Shown here piece after piece: positions 23,918 to 36,240 of a stretch of 64,000 nt of DNA; position 1 is the stretch's first letter; each line of letters starts with the position of its first letter. The translations under genes and the position numbers were made by a program. The stretch is from the NCBI GenBank assembly GCA_036417435.1, contig CM070911.1, positions 9,610,001 through 9,674,000 on the forward strand, in the 5' to 3' direction. The notes under the pieces are model-generated. The model did not search any database and was not told where the DNA came from. It was given only the letters and a program-made list of their open reading frames with translations. The stretch comes from Inia geoffrensis. Lineage: Eukaryota; Chordata; Mammalia; Artiodactyla; Iniidae.

Positions 23918-24214
23918 TTTTTTTTTTTTTTTTTGAATTTTATTTTATTAATATTTTTATATAGCATATTCTTACTAGTTATCTATTTTATACATATTAG
24001 TGTATCCATGTCAATCCCAATCTCCCAATTCATACCACCACCACCACCACCCCTGCTGCTTTCCTCCCTTGGTGTCCATATGTTTGTTCTCTACATCTGT
24101 ATCTCTATTTCTGCCTTGCAAACCGGTTCATTCTGTACCATATATGTACCAGATTCCACATATATGCATTAATATACAATATTTGTTTTTCTCTTTCTGA
24201 CTTACTTTACTCTG
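23918..24214 (-). mobile_element. 5'-truncated L1 3' end
   Basis: The plus strand starts with a long T run (the A tail) followed by the reverse of an L1 3' UTR. Near 24190-24214 it holds the reverse of the ORF2 C-terminal coding end (ttctctttctgacttacttt, the SQTEK region). The remainder is missing, the usual 5' truncation. The TSD was not resolved. Confidence 0.75.
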
Positions 24215-24838
24215 TTCCTATTTACACTCAATCCATGTACTACAGGCAGGCAGAAGAGATGCCTGGCTCTCAAGGCCATTCAATGCCATCTCTATTTCTT
24301 CTTATCCTTGCCAACCACTCCCACTCGAGGCTGTGTATGTATGACTGTATCCTCACATCAGTTACAACCCATGATCAGATGTCTCCCCAGTTTGCCAAAT
24401 CCTTCCACTATGATCATGTGTTTTGTTTTGTTTTGTTTTTCATCCTCACTGGCTATTAGGTTGGACCATGCAACTATGTCCGGTCCAAAGGTTTATGTGA
24501 AAAAGTAAAATTAACTACTTTAATTTCCTTAAAAACAAAGCCATTTTCTCTAAACCTTCTCTTTCCGGAAACTCTCCCTCTTGTCTGGAAAGTGGAGCTG
24601 TTTGGAGAAGCTGGCTTAGATACATTAAAGAAAGACATACTGAGGCTAACAGAGTCTCACTCTCAGGCTGGGTCTCTGGATGACCCCATGGAGCTGAATC
24701 TTCTTTTCCTACTCCACAATGTTTCTGTCATGAGAAAAATAAACCTTTATTTGGTGAGTCATTTGATTTCAGCAACTATTTTAAAATAGCAACAGAGCCA
24801 ATTGTCTTATGACTAAACTCACCCTACAATATGCACGT
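24215..24838. other. Unassigned non-coding DNA
   Basis: More mixed composition than the neighbours, with a (ttttg)n stretch near 24421-24440. Short frames on plus have no domains. A diverged LTR or DNA element is possible but unsupported. Confidence 0.4.
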
Positions 24839-24854
24839 GCACACACACACACAC
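24839..24854. repeat. Short (AC)n repeat
   Basis: A run of about eight AC units. Confidence 0.8.
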
Positions 24855-24989
24855 CACTACACATATATAAAACAAACATTGTAAGCTCCTACTAAGTAGA
24901 CACTACATTTTCTATTTTTATCATTGCTACCAAAATGTATGAAACTAAATTAAGAACCTTATACTTAGTAGTAACTTAACAATAGTATC

Positions 24990-25063
24990 AAATCATCACA
25001 TTATATACTTTAAACTTATATAATGTTGTATGTTAATTATATCTCAATATTCCTGGAAAAAAA
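24990..25063 (+). mobile_element. Very short L1 tail insertion (about 74 bp)
   Basis: The sequence ttatatactttaaacttata and ttaattatatctcaatatt followed by an A run is the extreme 3' end of an older L1. It is bounded by a 9-bp direct repeat aatagtatc at 24981-24989 and 25064-25072, so it looks like a severely 5'-truncated insertion. Confidence 0.65.
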
Positions 25064-25072
25064 AATAGTATC

Positions 25073-25599
25073 CATCAGATGAATTGAGACCCTGAGTTAA
25101 ACAACTCTGTAGGACTTAAGCACACAGAATACAATGAGAATGGCCCTTCTCAAGGGGGTGTAGTGGTATCTCCTGATGATTCCTAGTATCTTCATCATGA
25201 CCAATTCCACTGCATGCCTTTTAAATACTCTTTTCCCAGTCACCTTCTATTTTCATATGTACCTTTGCTTTTGTTACTCATCAGTACAGATACCTCTGCT
25301 GTATTTGAGACACATATCTCTAACTGCTTACTAAGCTTCATCACCTTTTAATTTTCACTGAGATCATAAAATCAAAATGTGCAAAACTCAATGTTTCTTT
25401 TCCAGATGGACTTATCTCCCTGTAGCCTTTACACGAATTAATAAAACCATCTTTCAATCACCTAATCCACAGGCAGAAACCATTAACTTAGACTTCCATT
25501 TCCTTTCAACCAATCACCAAGTCCACTGAGTTATCTATTTTCATTGTTCCTCAGATCCCAACTTCCTCTAATTTCTACCTTAGGTTGACTTTTCAGTTG
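25073..25599. other. Unassigned non-coding DNA
   Basis: No coding signal. The later part may belong to the old LINE that becomes clear at 25600. Confidence 0.45.
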
Positions 25600-26215
25600 A
25601 ACTATTGAAACATTTTTAAAAATTTTTTAAACTTTATTACCCTCAGCATCAGTTTACTTTCCACAGAACTATTAGAGACTCTCGTAAAAATATGTACTCA
25701 GAATATTACTGCTTTGCTAAAAAACCCTTCAGTGGTTACCCATGGCCTCTAAACTAATGTGCAATTTCATTTACATGGCACACTCAAGGAAGTGACATTT
25801 GGCTGGACCTATCTATCTAGCCATATCTCTCTTCACTTCCTACTGGCTCTGTTTTCTGAACAACTAATGTTACTTTTCATGTCCCTTTATTTTTTGCCAA
25901 AACTCCTTCTTCTTTCGAGAATGCCCTCCCTCTTTTGTCTGCTTTATAAATTCTCATTCATCAGATCTCACATTAAATGTCTCCACTACTGAAATATCTT
26001 TCGCTGCAACCCAGGAAGGATTATCACATCTTTTGTGCTCTGATAGCACTTTGCGTATAGGTACTTGCTATACAGAAGTTATTTGTGTGAATTTCTTTCT
26101 TAGCACATCATAAGGTCCTTGAGGACAGGTTATATATCTTACTATATCTGTTTCCCGAATATGGCATGTAGTGCCTGATATATCATTGATACTCAGTAAG
26201 TGCCTAAAACCCTAG
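25600..26215 (+). repeat. L2 LINE 3' end
   Basis: Phrases follow the L2 3' end in order: cttcagtggttacccatggc, gagaatgccctccctctttt, cagatctcacattaaatgtc, tgatagcactttgcgtata, aaggtccttgaggacaggtt, and the closing gtagtgcctgatatatcatt with an agtaagtgcct tail. The frame at 25759-25992 is repeat sequence. Confidence 0.75.
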
Positions 26216-26702
26216 TAAAATCTGAAATCCTATTCTTCTAGATATTTTGTCTTTAATTATGGTTTTAAAAAATAGAGTAAGTAATGATATCTCTTCTTAT
26301 GCAACTTACAGTCTTGGGGAAACATATAATTCATGTTAGAAACATCTTCGAGAAAATCATAAATGGGTTCTGGGTAATATCACATACGCCTATTTTAGCT
26401 ATGCCAACCATGGTCTAGCCTACTGAGGAAGGAAACTAGTCTCCCCCTGCCCTAGGAAATAGAATCTATGTTAATTACATCATTCAATCTATCTTCAGAT
26501 ATCTGATAGCTTGTTATGTGGAAGAGAAATGTGTGTTTGTTCTATAATCATTAAGTAATGTCCAGAACCAATATTGGAAGTTGGGAGAACATAGACTTAA
26601 CTAGAAATTTTTAATCATCTCGGCTGGACATATTTGGACTAGGCCCCTCAGAAATCAGTGAAGTATTCAGTAGGATCTGAGTCAGCAAGAAAAGAGTAGA
26701 AT
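26216..26702. other. Unassigned AT-rich non-coding DNA
   Basis: No coding or repeat signal recognised. Confidence 0.5.
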
Positions 26703-26826
26703 TAGGAATCCCCTGGGGGTCCAGGTTAGGGCTCGGCACTTTCACTGCTGGGTCCCTGGTGTGAGCCCTGGTTGGAGAACTAAGGTCCTGCAAGCCCTGC
26801 CATGCAGTCAAAAAAAGAAAAAAAAT
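26703..26826 (+). mobile_element. Short tRNA-derived SINE (Bov-tA/CHRS-like)
   Basis: Opens with ggaatcccctgggggtccag, has the promoter-like gcactttcactgctgggtcc and ggttggagaactaaggtcct, and ends gccatgcagtc plus an A tail. This is the short cetartiodactyl tRNA SINE type. The TSD agagtagaat (10 bp) is at 26693-26702 and 26827-26836. It is more diverged than the CHR-2-type copies, so likely older. Confidence 0.8.
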
Positions 26827-26836
26827 AGAGTAGAAT

Positions 26837-29014
26837 GGAAGTATCAGATGGGTCACTAGAAGATATTGCCATTATTATGAATCTCAAAGCAATCTAAGAT
26901 TTAAAGCCACCTTAAAAACGGCAAGTAGATTTTTCAAAGGAAAAACACATCTTTATAATATAAGTGACAAAGAATTTGCAGATGTAACTACTATTCATGA
27001 AGGTGCCCACTGAAGCATAAAGGCACATTTTTTTAGGTGCAGGTATGTCAGGGCCACCCACAAACTTGAAAATCTTGTTCAGGCTTGTGCTGTACAATCA
27101 TTTTAAGTGATGCTCTACCTGGTATGAGATTTAGTGTAACAGGCAGGCAGAAGAGAATATAATCTTATTACAAGAAGCACATATATTTTATTGTTATAAA
27201 ACTATATCATTGGAATTCAGTTACACACCAATCACAGGTGTGTTTATGCTAGATTAGCTCAATTTATTTTGGTCATTTTTGCACCTTGGATTTGCACCAT
27301 TAACTCCTGTCTTAAATATAAAAAATCTAGTGTCATGATGGCTAAGGATGAGCTGAGAGATCTATTAGAAATCCTTATTTCCTATCATTTATTAAGTTCA
27401 TAATTTGATGATGCTTTACTAATACTGTGTTGAGTGTGATGACACTGATTGCTGTCAGGATAGACTAGTTCAAGATTTTTGTATAATATGAGTGCACTAA
27501 AATTCAGGATTCAAAAGAGTATTTTTTATTTTGCTGGTTAAAGTTAAATGATTGATCCAATTCACCTGTTTGGTGAGGCTTTCTTGGACCTCTCACCTAC
27601 TTCTGGAATGAATCATTCCCCTTCTCTGAGACCTCCAATGCACTACTAAAATTTTTTGTGATTAATAAACTTTATTTTTTAGAGAGATCCCTCTAGGGTC
27701 TAGTCACAGCATCACCTAACCATGGAAACACAGGTTCTGTACACAGAAGAAAGGGACTATATCCAGGAGCTGCACGACCTTCCCTACAATGTGTAGTGAC
27801 AGGAGTCAGATAAATATGTATAGGACAGGACTCTGACAGTGTTCAGTGAAAGGGAACATAAAGGTGGATAACAGAAACATTGTTAATGTGGGGACACTTT
27901 CTCCATATTAAATACTGCGAGGACACATTATTTAGCACCCTGGCTAGACCCCAGGGAGGCTGTGCTACAAGGCACTGCTGAGATGGCTCTTAGAAGCTTA
28001 GGGAAGCCATGGTCCCCAAACTAAGTAACATAGAAACAGCAGGATCAGCAAAAAAGATGGTGGAAGAGGGAATCAAAAGGTTTCCACCCATGGAGAATGA
28101 ACTTCAGTGGAAATTGTCCTCAAGGATCTCCAGAGATCTGCAGAGGATCATCCCAATTTTTGGTTAGGATATTACTTGCATATAGGAAACATGACCAGAA
28201 CAGAGTCAACCAAACAACTCTACACAGATGGGAGAGGAAAAATAGCAATATACTCTTGTAAGGTCGTACACTGTATGCTTAGTGGTATGTTAGTTGAAGT
28301 TGAAGGTGTGTATTATAAATCCAAGGATCGTTCCTATTCATTCCCTGGAAAGGTTCTGCCCTCAAACATTTTTATTATTTTCTCCTTACTCCATCATCCT
28401 AATTGTGGGCATACTTCACAGCTTTAGGCAGACATAAAAAATACGGTAGGCGTTAAGGTCATTCTAGTATGTTTATGCTTGGATGGCGGTGGTACACTGC
28501 ACTGCTTTCTCAGCAAAAGGTTCTTCCTCTCTCTGGATCATAATTTTTCACTGCATTTAAATTTCTTAATAATAGTTAATCTACTGAAATATTACATTAA
28601 GAAGAAATGAGAAATTGAAAGTTAATTCTATTTCAGTAGTATATCCTATTTTTCAAATGTATCTTAGTGCGTTTTACATTGGATGATCAACAGACTTTAA
28701 TTTCTTTTGTCTTTCTTTTAAAGAACAGACTGTTAGCATTTAAACCCTATATTCCTGGAATTTATTTGAAATTGATCTATCCCATCAGATGGAAAAATTA
28801 AGTTATTGACTTTAATTAGATTTTAGTGAATGTGATTGCTGCTCATAAATCAGATTTATGTGTAACAATCACATTCTAAATAATAAACTGTTTTATGTTT
28901 ATGTTTAGTAACATTGAAATTATTCTAAATCACTGTTCTAATAATATATTACAATTTTTCGAAGTCATTTGTATGTTCTTTTTTCCCTATTGCAAAGGTA
29001 GCACATTCATTATG
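26837..29014. other. Unassigned non-coding DNA, including a mixed-composition block
   Basis: Mostly AT-rich. The stretch at about 27690-28430 is more balanced and includes a 106-codon plus frame at 28107-28427. It could be the internal part of an old ERV/MaLR element, but I could not match it to a named domain, so I leave it open. Confidence 0.4.
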
Positions 29015-29130
29015 GCATAAGATTTAAGAGCACAAGGTCTAGAGCTAGATTTCCTTGTAAAAATCCTTGCTCTAGCACTTTCTCCTATTTTCCTCAATAA
29101 CTCTGGGCATAATGCTCCTCATTTAAACAA
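29015..29130 (+). repeat. MIR fragment
   Basis: The phrases agcacaaggtctagagctag, tgctctagcactttctcc and aactctgggcataatgctcc match the 5' half of MIR. Confidence 0.55.
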
Positions 29131-29439
29131 ACAAACAATAATAATCCTTAACATACAGATTTATTTGATAATTACATGGTATAATACATGTAAGGGCTTA
29201 ATATTTGCATATATATTTTAAAATCAATAAATAATTTTTTGTTATATTTTTTCATGATATAAAATCTGGCAAACATAGATCTAAAAAAGAAGAAAATTTG
29301 CTGTATTCTTACCAAATAGATATAATAATTGCTATTACTTTGTTCTTTCTGGTTGTTTCTCTGATGAATATTTAAATATTTTCTATAAATGTTTATAAAT
29401 ATTATTGGGATAGGCACGTCTCTAACTTAAAAGCATGGA
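29131..29439. other. Unassigned AT-rich non-coding DNA
   Basis: No coding or repeat signal recognised. Confidence 0.5.
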
Positions 29440-29610
29440 GACATTTATTATTATTTCCTTAGAAATTAATAGAAATAGAATTCATGGGCATGCCTATTTA
29501 AAGATTTTTGGACATGTTTTAAAATACACCCAAAAATGTTACCACAATTCAAGTTTCCAATGTAACACATCTACTTCTCTTCACACATTGCCAGCACTTG
29601 TATTAATATT
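29440..29610 (+). repeat. Old LINE fragment
   Basis: The order ttatttccttagaaattaat, gaattcatgggcatgcctat, aaatgttaccacaattcaag and cattgccagcactt matches a common old LINE 3' segment (mammalian L1M/L2 age class). Heavily diverged; the family is uncertain. Confidence 0.5.
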
Positions 29611-29939
29611 TTAAAGAGACTGAATTAAATATTTCACTTGTTTGTAGAAAATAAAAAGTAATTGTTACAACTGGAAGATAGATGGAATATTTGATGAAAG
29701 TTTTGTTTAGATGTTAAATTTATTATTAAAAAATACTGTTGTTATATAGAAAATATCCCTGTTGTTAGCTAATAAACACTGAAGTGTTTAGGGGTAAAGG
29801 GTTTGATGTATGCATGTTACCCTCACATGGTCCAGAAAAAAAAATATTAAGTGATAAATAAAAGTTGAGAGAGATTGATAGCAAGTGGTAAAGGAAACAG
29901 GATAAAATGTTATCAATATGTGATTCTAGATATAAAGTG
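29611..29939. other. Unassigned AT-rich non-coding DNA
   Basis: No coding or repeat signal recognised. Confidence 0.5.
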
Positions 29940-30296
29940 TGCTGTTAACTGAATGTTTGTGTCCTCCCCAAATTCATATGTTGAAATTTTAACCCCAAAG
30001 ATGATAGTATGTGGAGGTGGGGACTTTGGGAGGTGTTTAGGTCATGAGAGTGGAGCCTTCATAAATGGGATTAGTATTCTTCCAAGAGAATCCCCACAGA
30101 TCCTTAGCCCCTTCCACCGCTAAGGACACAGCAAAAAGCTGTGGCTAAGAACGAGGAAGAGGGCCCTGACCCCACTATGTAGCCATGCTGGTGCCTTGAC
30201 CTTGGACTTCCCAGAACTGTGAGAATTAAATTTTGTTGCTTATAAGCTAACCTGTCTATGACATTTTTATTATAGCAGCCCAAATGGACTAAGACA
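29940..30296 (+). mobile_element. MLT1-type MaLR solo LTR
   Basis: Starts TGctgttaactgaatgtttg, continues caaattcatatgttgaaatt, gggaggtgtttaggtcatga and ttgaccttggacttcccaga, and ends ttatagcagcccaaatggac...aagaCA. This is a well-preserved LTR of the ERVL-MaLR group, with no internal region. I could not match a 5-bp TSD. The minus frame at 30104-30388 is LTR sequence. Confidence 0.85.
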
Positions 30297-31070
30297 GGGC
30301 ATATGGATGTTCTTTGTAATATTCTCTTTCTTATAAACTCCATAAATTTCAGATTATTTCCAAATAACCAGTTAAAAATAATTATCACTTATACATTACA
30401 GGAAAACAACTAATAAAAACAGCAGTTATTGAAATAGAAAAGAATGGTATTATAAATAATCTGAGTACAACGTGAGTGAAAACAAAACTAAAATAAATCT
30501 ATCTTGTTGGAGAAATGTTGAATTTATGAAAATTCGCAGGAATGATAGATGAGCCACAATCTTCAACATACAATAAAGATAAATTTTTATTATTTATATT
30601 TATGGAAGTAATCATCAGACATTTTCAAAAAATCTTCCTATAAAGAGTAAGAAAGAAGATGAGGTGGATTTGGTGGAGGATACTCCTGTTCAGCAAGAGT
30701 CCATCTATATTATTTTATTTCTAGCATATCATATATTAATTTGAAGGAAACAATTCTAATTTTGGAATTTAACATATGCTAATATCCCTTAGATTGATCT
30801 CCTTTTAAAATGTTGTGATTGTAGAACATATATTTACTTTAATGGATATTTTATACAATGTTGGACAGTAAAATAAGAGGATATCAGGTATATTTCAGGA
30901 AACCCAAAGAGAATACATTTAATTAACACTCAGTTTTGATTAAATTACCAAATCAAAGGCTGATATTCCCCCCCCATACCTCTGGGGTTTCCTCTTTTCT
31001 GTAAACTTTTACTACATTTTTCTCACTTCTAATCTGGCCTGGCTTTCCTTTTTCAAAAAAGTTTACAGCA
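30297..31070. other. Unassigned AT-rich non-coding DNA
   Basis: No coding or repeat signal recognised. Confidence 0.5.
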
Positions 31071-31273
31071 GGGCTTCCCTGGTGGCGCAGTGGTTGAGAG
31101 TCCGCCTGCCGATGCAGGGGACACGGGTTGTGCCCCGGTCCGGGAAGATCCCACATGCCGCGGAGCGGCTGGGCCCGTGAGCCATGGCTGCTGAGCCTGT
31201 GCATCCGGAGCCTGTGCTCCGCAACGGGAGAGGCCACATCAGTGAGAGGCCCGCGTACGGCAAAAAAAAAAGA
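31071..31273 (+). mobile_element. CHR-2-type tRNA-Glu SINE
   Basis: A complete copy with a perfect 16-bp TSD, aaaaaagtttacagca, at 31055-31070 and 31274-31289. The B box has lost one base (gggttgtgcccc instead of gggttcgtgcccc), which would weaken pol III transcription of this copy. Confidence 0.96.
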
Positions 31274-31289
31274 AAAAAAGTTTACAGCA

Positions 31290-33889
31290 ACCTTGACTTT
31301 ATATGGCCTCTAGTCTTAAGTGTTGAAAGGAATCTGTGCTTTAATATGACTCACAGTTTTCTTTTTCTGAGAGTTTCATTGTGATTTTTAATTTCTTTGA
31401 CAATGCAAATAATATCTTGATTTATTAGATAATTTTCAAAACTAACTTGACATTTTTCAGTTTGGTGATTGCTGATGTTATTCAGTGAAGGATGGTGTTT
31501 TTAAAATAATGAGCTCTTTCAAATTTAAAATATTACTTTAACTGGAGAGTAATTGTTAAAGCATCTAGCTTACCTTTCCCACATATTAATTTATTCAGTG
31601 GAATCTACATAATAAATACTCAAAAAGCCAACCTAAACAATCGTGTCCAGTATTCTCTATCTTTGCTAAATAATGGTTTAAACACACTGAGTCTACTGTG
31701 TATCACACTTGATTGTAAATAATGCAGCTGTTGTAGTGTTACCCTTTGCAGAGGCTTATGGGAAGGTGTACATTATTGGATTTGGAGGTCTGTAATTGTG
31801 ATAAGCCTGAAGGTGTTTTAACATGGATATTAATTTTTGTATGACTAATGCCTAAGTTTCACATCAGATATTTTATCTATCAAAGATCATTTTTATAGTG
31901 GGCCATGAAAAACATACTTGAATCAAAAAGCTACTATGATATATTTAGCAGAAGGTAGGCCTATAATATGTCAATTTATGCTTTATATGATATAATTATA
32001 CTTGTTTTTAAGGTGATTTAAGATGTTAAAGTTATTTAATCTTACTTTGGTTTATACAGCATGGGGTTAGGCAACTGTATTTGTGTTGACTCATAGCCTC
32101 AGCATTATGATGTAATTGAAATCATATTTGGGACTTCCAAGCTCAAGACAATGGTAGCTTATGCCTAGGTCTTTTCCTAATATTTCCTCCAAAAAACAAT
32201 ACAAAAACAAAAACAAGATCTACTTTCTCTTCCTTTTTAAAAGTGCTTTTATATTAGGGGTATATCTGTGATATAGGTTGTAAACATTTTCTTCCAGTTT
32301 GTCACTTAATTTTAAATTAAAAAAATGTTATGAGAAGACAGCATTGGATCTGACATGATTGAGTCATTTATGTGGGTGACCCATTCAACCTCCTATATGT
32401 CAGTTGCTTCACCTGTTAACTCCAGTTATCTTTTCCTTATAGCTCATCTCAGCCATATACCTCCATTGTCATATCTTGGAACGAGAGCTATACACACTCT
32501 AAACTCTTGATTTCAAACATCACACTATGAATATCAGCATTGATAGCCCACTCTAGTTATACTAATCTATCAGTTTCTGACTTAATTGTGATAGTCATTT
32601 ATTTACCGATTGTAGTTTTATTTCATCGTTTTTAAAAACGTATCACACCCTTCTCATGGCATCACTTGTCTCCTCTCCTGATTTGGATTCCATAACTCAG
32701 CGCTATAATCAATCCCTTTCTAACAGTCTCAACTTTCTTGCCTTTTCTCACCTACAAAACCTGCAACTCTGCTTAAAACTATCTGCTGCATTCCTTTGAA
32801 TCTCACCTCATATTTATAACCAAAGATTTCACGCCATCATTCACAAGACAAACCTCCTGTACTTCCCTAGGACAATTTCTATTCCACTTCCCAAGACATC
32901 CTTTTACTTAGTGCACTTTCCTATAATGCTCAGCAGCGCTCCCCAACTCTCATGATCAGTCGACTTTGCCTTCTGATTTGTAGAGAAAGTAGTCATGATC
33001 ACCTTAAAATACCTCTTGTCACCACGAGCAATTCCACTGCCCTACTCACATCTGCGCATGCATGCCCTTCATTTCCTCTTGCTGCAAGAGAACATCTGTC
33101 TCTACTTTGGTATAAGACAAACCTTCCATTAGAACTATAGAAACCCTATCCCCTCCAAAAGTCTATTGTGTTTTCCTGCATTATAAACCTCCCTGTATCT
33201 AGATTTATTCTAAATTTAAGGGGAAAAAAAGCTTAATATCTTCTATAAGACACAAAACCAAACAGTATTAATGAAACCAAAACACTCCCTTGCTTGACCT
33301 CGAACTCTTTTGCTGTTTACTTTTGTTATCTTCCGAGAAAATTTTTCTTGAAAGATGCTTACTTTTACTGTGCCTTCATCCTAGTTCGGGTGGGGCTAAG
33401 CTTCCCACCAGCTCCAGCATATAAATCTCATTCAGCTCAAGCAAATTGTTATTTCCATTTCTCATGCAAATGTTGGATTTTACTCTGACATTTGCTGCAA
33501 TTCTGATCAGAGACACAGAAAGGGAACTGTGCTTAGATGTCTGGAATATTTTTCCTTAACCAACTTAACTTACCACATAGTCTAATCATCCTTCAATTTT
33601 CATCACTCCACAAAAGCAGCTCTGATTAAGTTAACAATTATATATAGCATGCTAAAGCATAATGGTTAATTCTCTATTGTCATGTTGCTCAAACTATTTA
33701 CTCATCATTACAATAAAATAAAACATCCTTGAAGGTAGGATATTTTGTGGGTTTTTTTTTTTCAATTTGTATTGAGATGACTGTCACATCATAAGCCTTC
33801 GTTTCTATTTTAATCAATGAGTTAAAGAGGTTATCAGCAACATTTGACATAAATGAAAAATCTTTTTCCTTAATTTCTAAGGTTTCTTT
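31290..33889. other. Unassigned non-coding DNA
   Basis: AT-rich to about 32380. The part at about 32390-33540 is pyrimidine-rich on plus and looks like very old LINE or other repeat debris, but I could not assign it. Short frames at 32952-33488 have no domain. Confidence 0.4.
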
Positions 33890-34270
33890 TTTCTTTTTTT
33901 AAAATTTTATTTTATTTTTTAATTTTTGGCTGCCTTGGGTCTTTGTTGCTCCGCACGGGCTTTCTCTAGCTTCGGCGAGTGGGGGCTGCTCTTGGTTGCA
34001 GTGCGCGGGCTTCTCATTGTGGTGGCTTCTCTTGTTGCAGAGCATGGGCTCTAGCCACGCGGGCTTCAGTAGTTGTGCCATGCGGGCTCAGTAGTTGTGG
34101 CTCGTGGGCTCAGTAGTTGTGGCTCGCCGGCTCTAGGGTGCAGGGACAGTAGCTGTGGCACACAGGCTTAGTTGCTCTGCGGCATGTGGGATCTTCCCAG
34201 ACCAGGGCTTGAACTCGTGTCCCCTGCATTGGCAGGTGGATTCTTAACCACTGCACCACCAGGGAAGCCC
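33890..34270 (-). mobile_element. CHR-1-like long tRNA-Glu SINE
   Basis: In reverse it shows the related tRNA-like head (ending ccaccagggaagccc) but a longer body with several copies of a cagtagttgtggctcg-type unit, and a T-rich start that is the A-rich tail. The TSD is tctaaggtttcttt at 33876-33889 against tctaaggtgtcttt at 34271-34284 (one mismatch). It is older than the CHR-2-type copies judging by divergence. Confidence 0.88.
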
Positions 34271-34799
34271 TCTAAGGTGTCTTTGATCCTATACTTTTTT
34301 GTATGCTTCCTTCTTTATATTTATTGTCTTGTCCTTTATTTTATCTTTTGCAGGCTCCTTCTTTCCTATTACACCTTTCCAATGTACGTATTTAACTTAT
34401 GCACAATTGGAAAATCTGTTTTTGAATAATATTATATAGCTCATGTGCTATATTGAAACCTTACAAAAGTATCCTTCAATTTTGACCCCATCTTGTTAAG
34501 TGTTATAAACAGTCAATTCATTTTTCTAATTTTTGTTTAAAAGGATCTTTTATAGAATTTCAAAATGAAAAATAACACCTTGACATTTACTCATTTATTT
34601 ACCATTGCTGATAATCTTCATTTTGGTTGGTGTATTTTCACATTTCCCTTTGGCATAATGTTTTCTCTTTTTTAAAGAATTTCCTTTTTAACTTTTACTG
34701 TAGATCAAATCTATTAGCAATTAATTAACTTTTATTGGTCTGAAAAAATATAATTTGTTCCTTCAATTTGGGAAGACATTTTCTCTAAGAATGTAGTTT
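34271..34799. other. AT-rich non-coding DNA, probably start of old LINE
   Basis: Probably diverged LINE sequence continuous with the next element, but individual phrases are not clear enough to assign. Confidence 0.4.
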
Positions 34800-36240
34800 G
34801 AAAATTTTTATTTTTAAGTATTTAAAGGTATCTCTCCATTTTCTTATGGCTTGCTTGTTTATGAAAATAGTCTGCTGAAAGAATTCTGAAAAAGCCTTAT
34901 ATTTATTCCTTTGTACTTAACATATCTTTTATTCTGTGGAATATATTTTATTATATATAATAAAATATCAATATATTTATATTTATAAATATATTGATAT
35001 TTTATTATATATATATTTTATTCTGTGGAAAATGTATATATACATATTATATATGTATATATAATATATATATAATCACTAGTTTTCAGAAATTTTATTA
35101 TTGTGAACTTTGTTGTGATTTTTTAAAAATATCTTCTCTTAGAGTTTATTTAGTTTCCTAGAACTTGGGGGTTTATTTTTCATCACATTTGGGAAAAATC
35201 TGTCCATTATTTCTTCAAATAACTTTCTGCTCCCATTGTTTGAGACTCCAACTTTATGTGTATTGTTATTACTTTATATCTTCTCAAAGGTATTCTACAC
35301 CCTCTTATTTTGTTTTTCAATGTTTTACCCTTTATTTTTGTACCTTATTTTGAATGGCTCTACAGTAATGTTTTCAAGTTCACTAATATTTCTTCCACAG
35401 AGTCTAATTCAACATTAATGCCATTTGGGATATTCTGAATTTCAGATACTGCATTTTTCTTCTCTATAAGTTAAATTTCAAACTTTGTATACTGTCCACT
35501 TTTTTTCTCATTACATTCATGTTTTCTCCACTTTCTTGATGTGGCACTTTATAATGAACAGGTGTTTTGTGGTTTAATTTTATTATTTCTGTCATTTCTG
35601 GATCTATTTCTACTGATCAGGTTTTTTTGGGTTGTGTATTATATTCCCCTACCTCTTTGCATGGCTGGTAATTTTTGATGGGATGCCAAACATTGTGACT
35701 TTTTGTTGCTGGGTGCTGGATTTTGTTTATTCCTTTAAATAGTGTAAGGCTTTGCCTGTCATGTAGTTAAGTACTTTGTAATTAGTTGGACCATTTTCAG
35801 ATTTTCTTTTAAGGTTTTGGTAGGACAACGGCTGATGAGATGCCTTCCGATGTCTGTGGATAGCAGTCTTCCCTACTGGTTGATGAGAACATGAATATTT
35901 ACAGCCCACTGTGAGCTCTCGGAATCTGTGGCTCACTAACATTCTGGCAGTTCTTTCTCCACCTTCATGGAGTTTCACTTCATGCATATGCAGATCATGA
36001 CATTCACCCAGGAGACCCTTCCCAGGAATTCTAGAGTCCTCTTTTGGAAACATTCTCCTCTCCAGTACTCAGCTCCACAAATTCTAGCTGTCTGTCTCCC
36101 TGAAATCCAATCTCTGTCTCCTCAATTTATCAGGACTCCTGGGCTCTGTTTGAGTGGCCCTCCCTATTCAGGAGGCTGGAAACTGCCTCTAGGTTGTAAG
36201 CTAGGGAAATTTAAGGGTTCAGGTCACTGGTTTCTCTTTT
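34800..36240 (-). repeat. Old L1 (L1M/HAL1-type) segment, antisense
   Basis: Reading plus, phrases of the antisense of an old mammalian L1 appear in order: ccattatttcttcaaataac, aagttcactaatatttcttc, ggatattctgaatttcagat, gcatggctggtaatttttga, tgggatgccaaacattgtga and cccactgtgagctctcggaa. Short frames on both strands (for example 35727-36053 minus) are repeat sequence. An AT-rich palindrome at 34927-35030 interrupts it. Confidence 0.7.
34927..35030. repeat. AT-rich 62-bp palindrome between 15-bp direct repeats
   Basis: Perfect inverted arms of 30 bp at 34952-34981 and 34984-35013 with a two-base centre. Outside them the same 15-mer ttttattctgtggaa occurs at 34927-34941 and 35016-35030. The layout looks like a duplicated target or a template-switch product inside the old L1. 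Confidence 0.9.

Noticed and set aside
24459..24470. Mariner-like terminal motif ttaggttgg
   Set aside because: Only about ten bases match and no partner terminal repeat was found.
24243..27160. Shared caggcagaagaga-type phrase at two places
   Set aside because: Only about 14 bp shared, too short to imply a common element.
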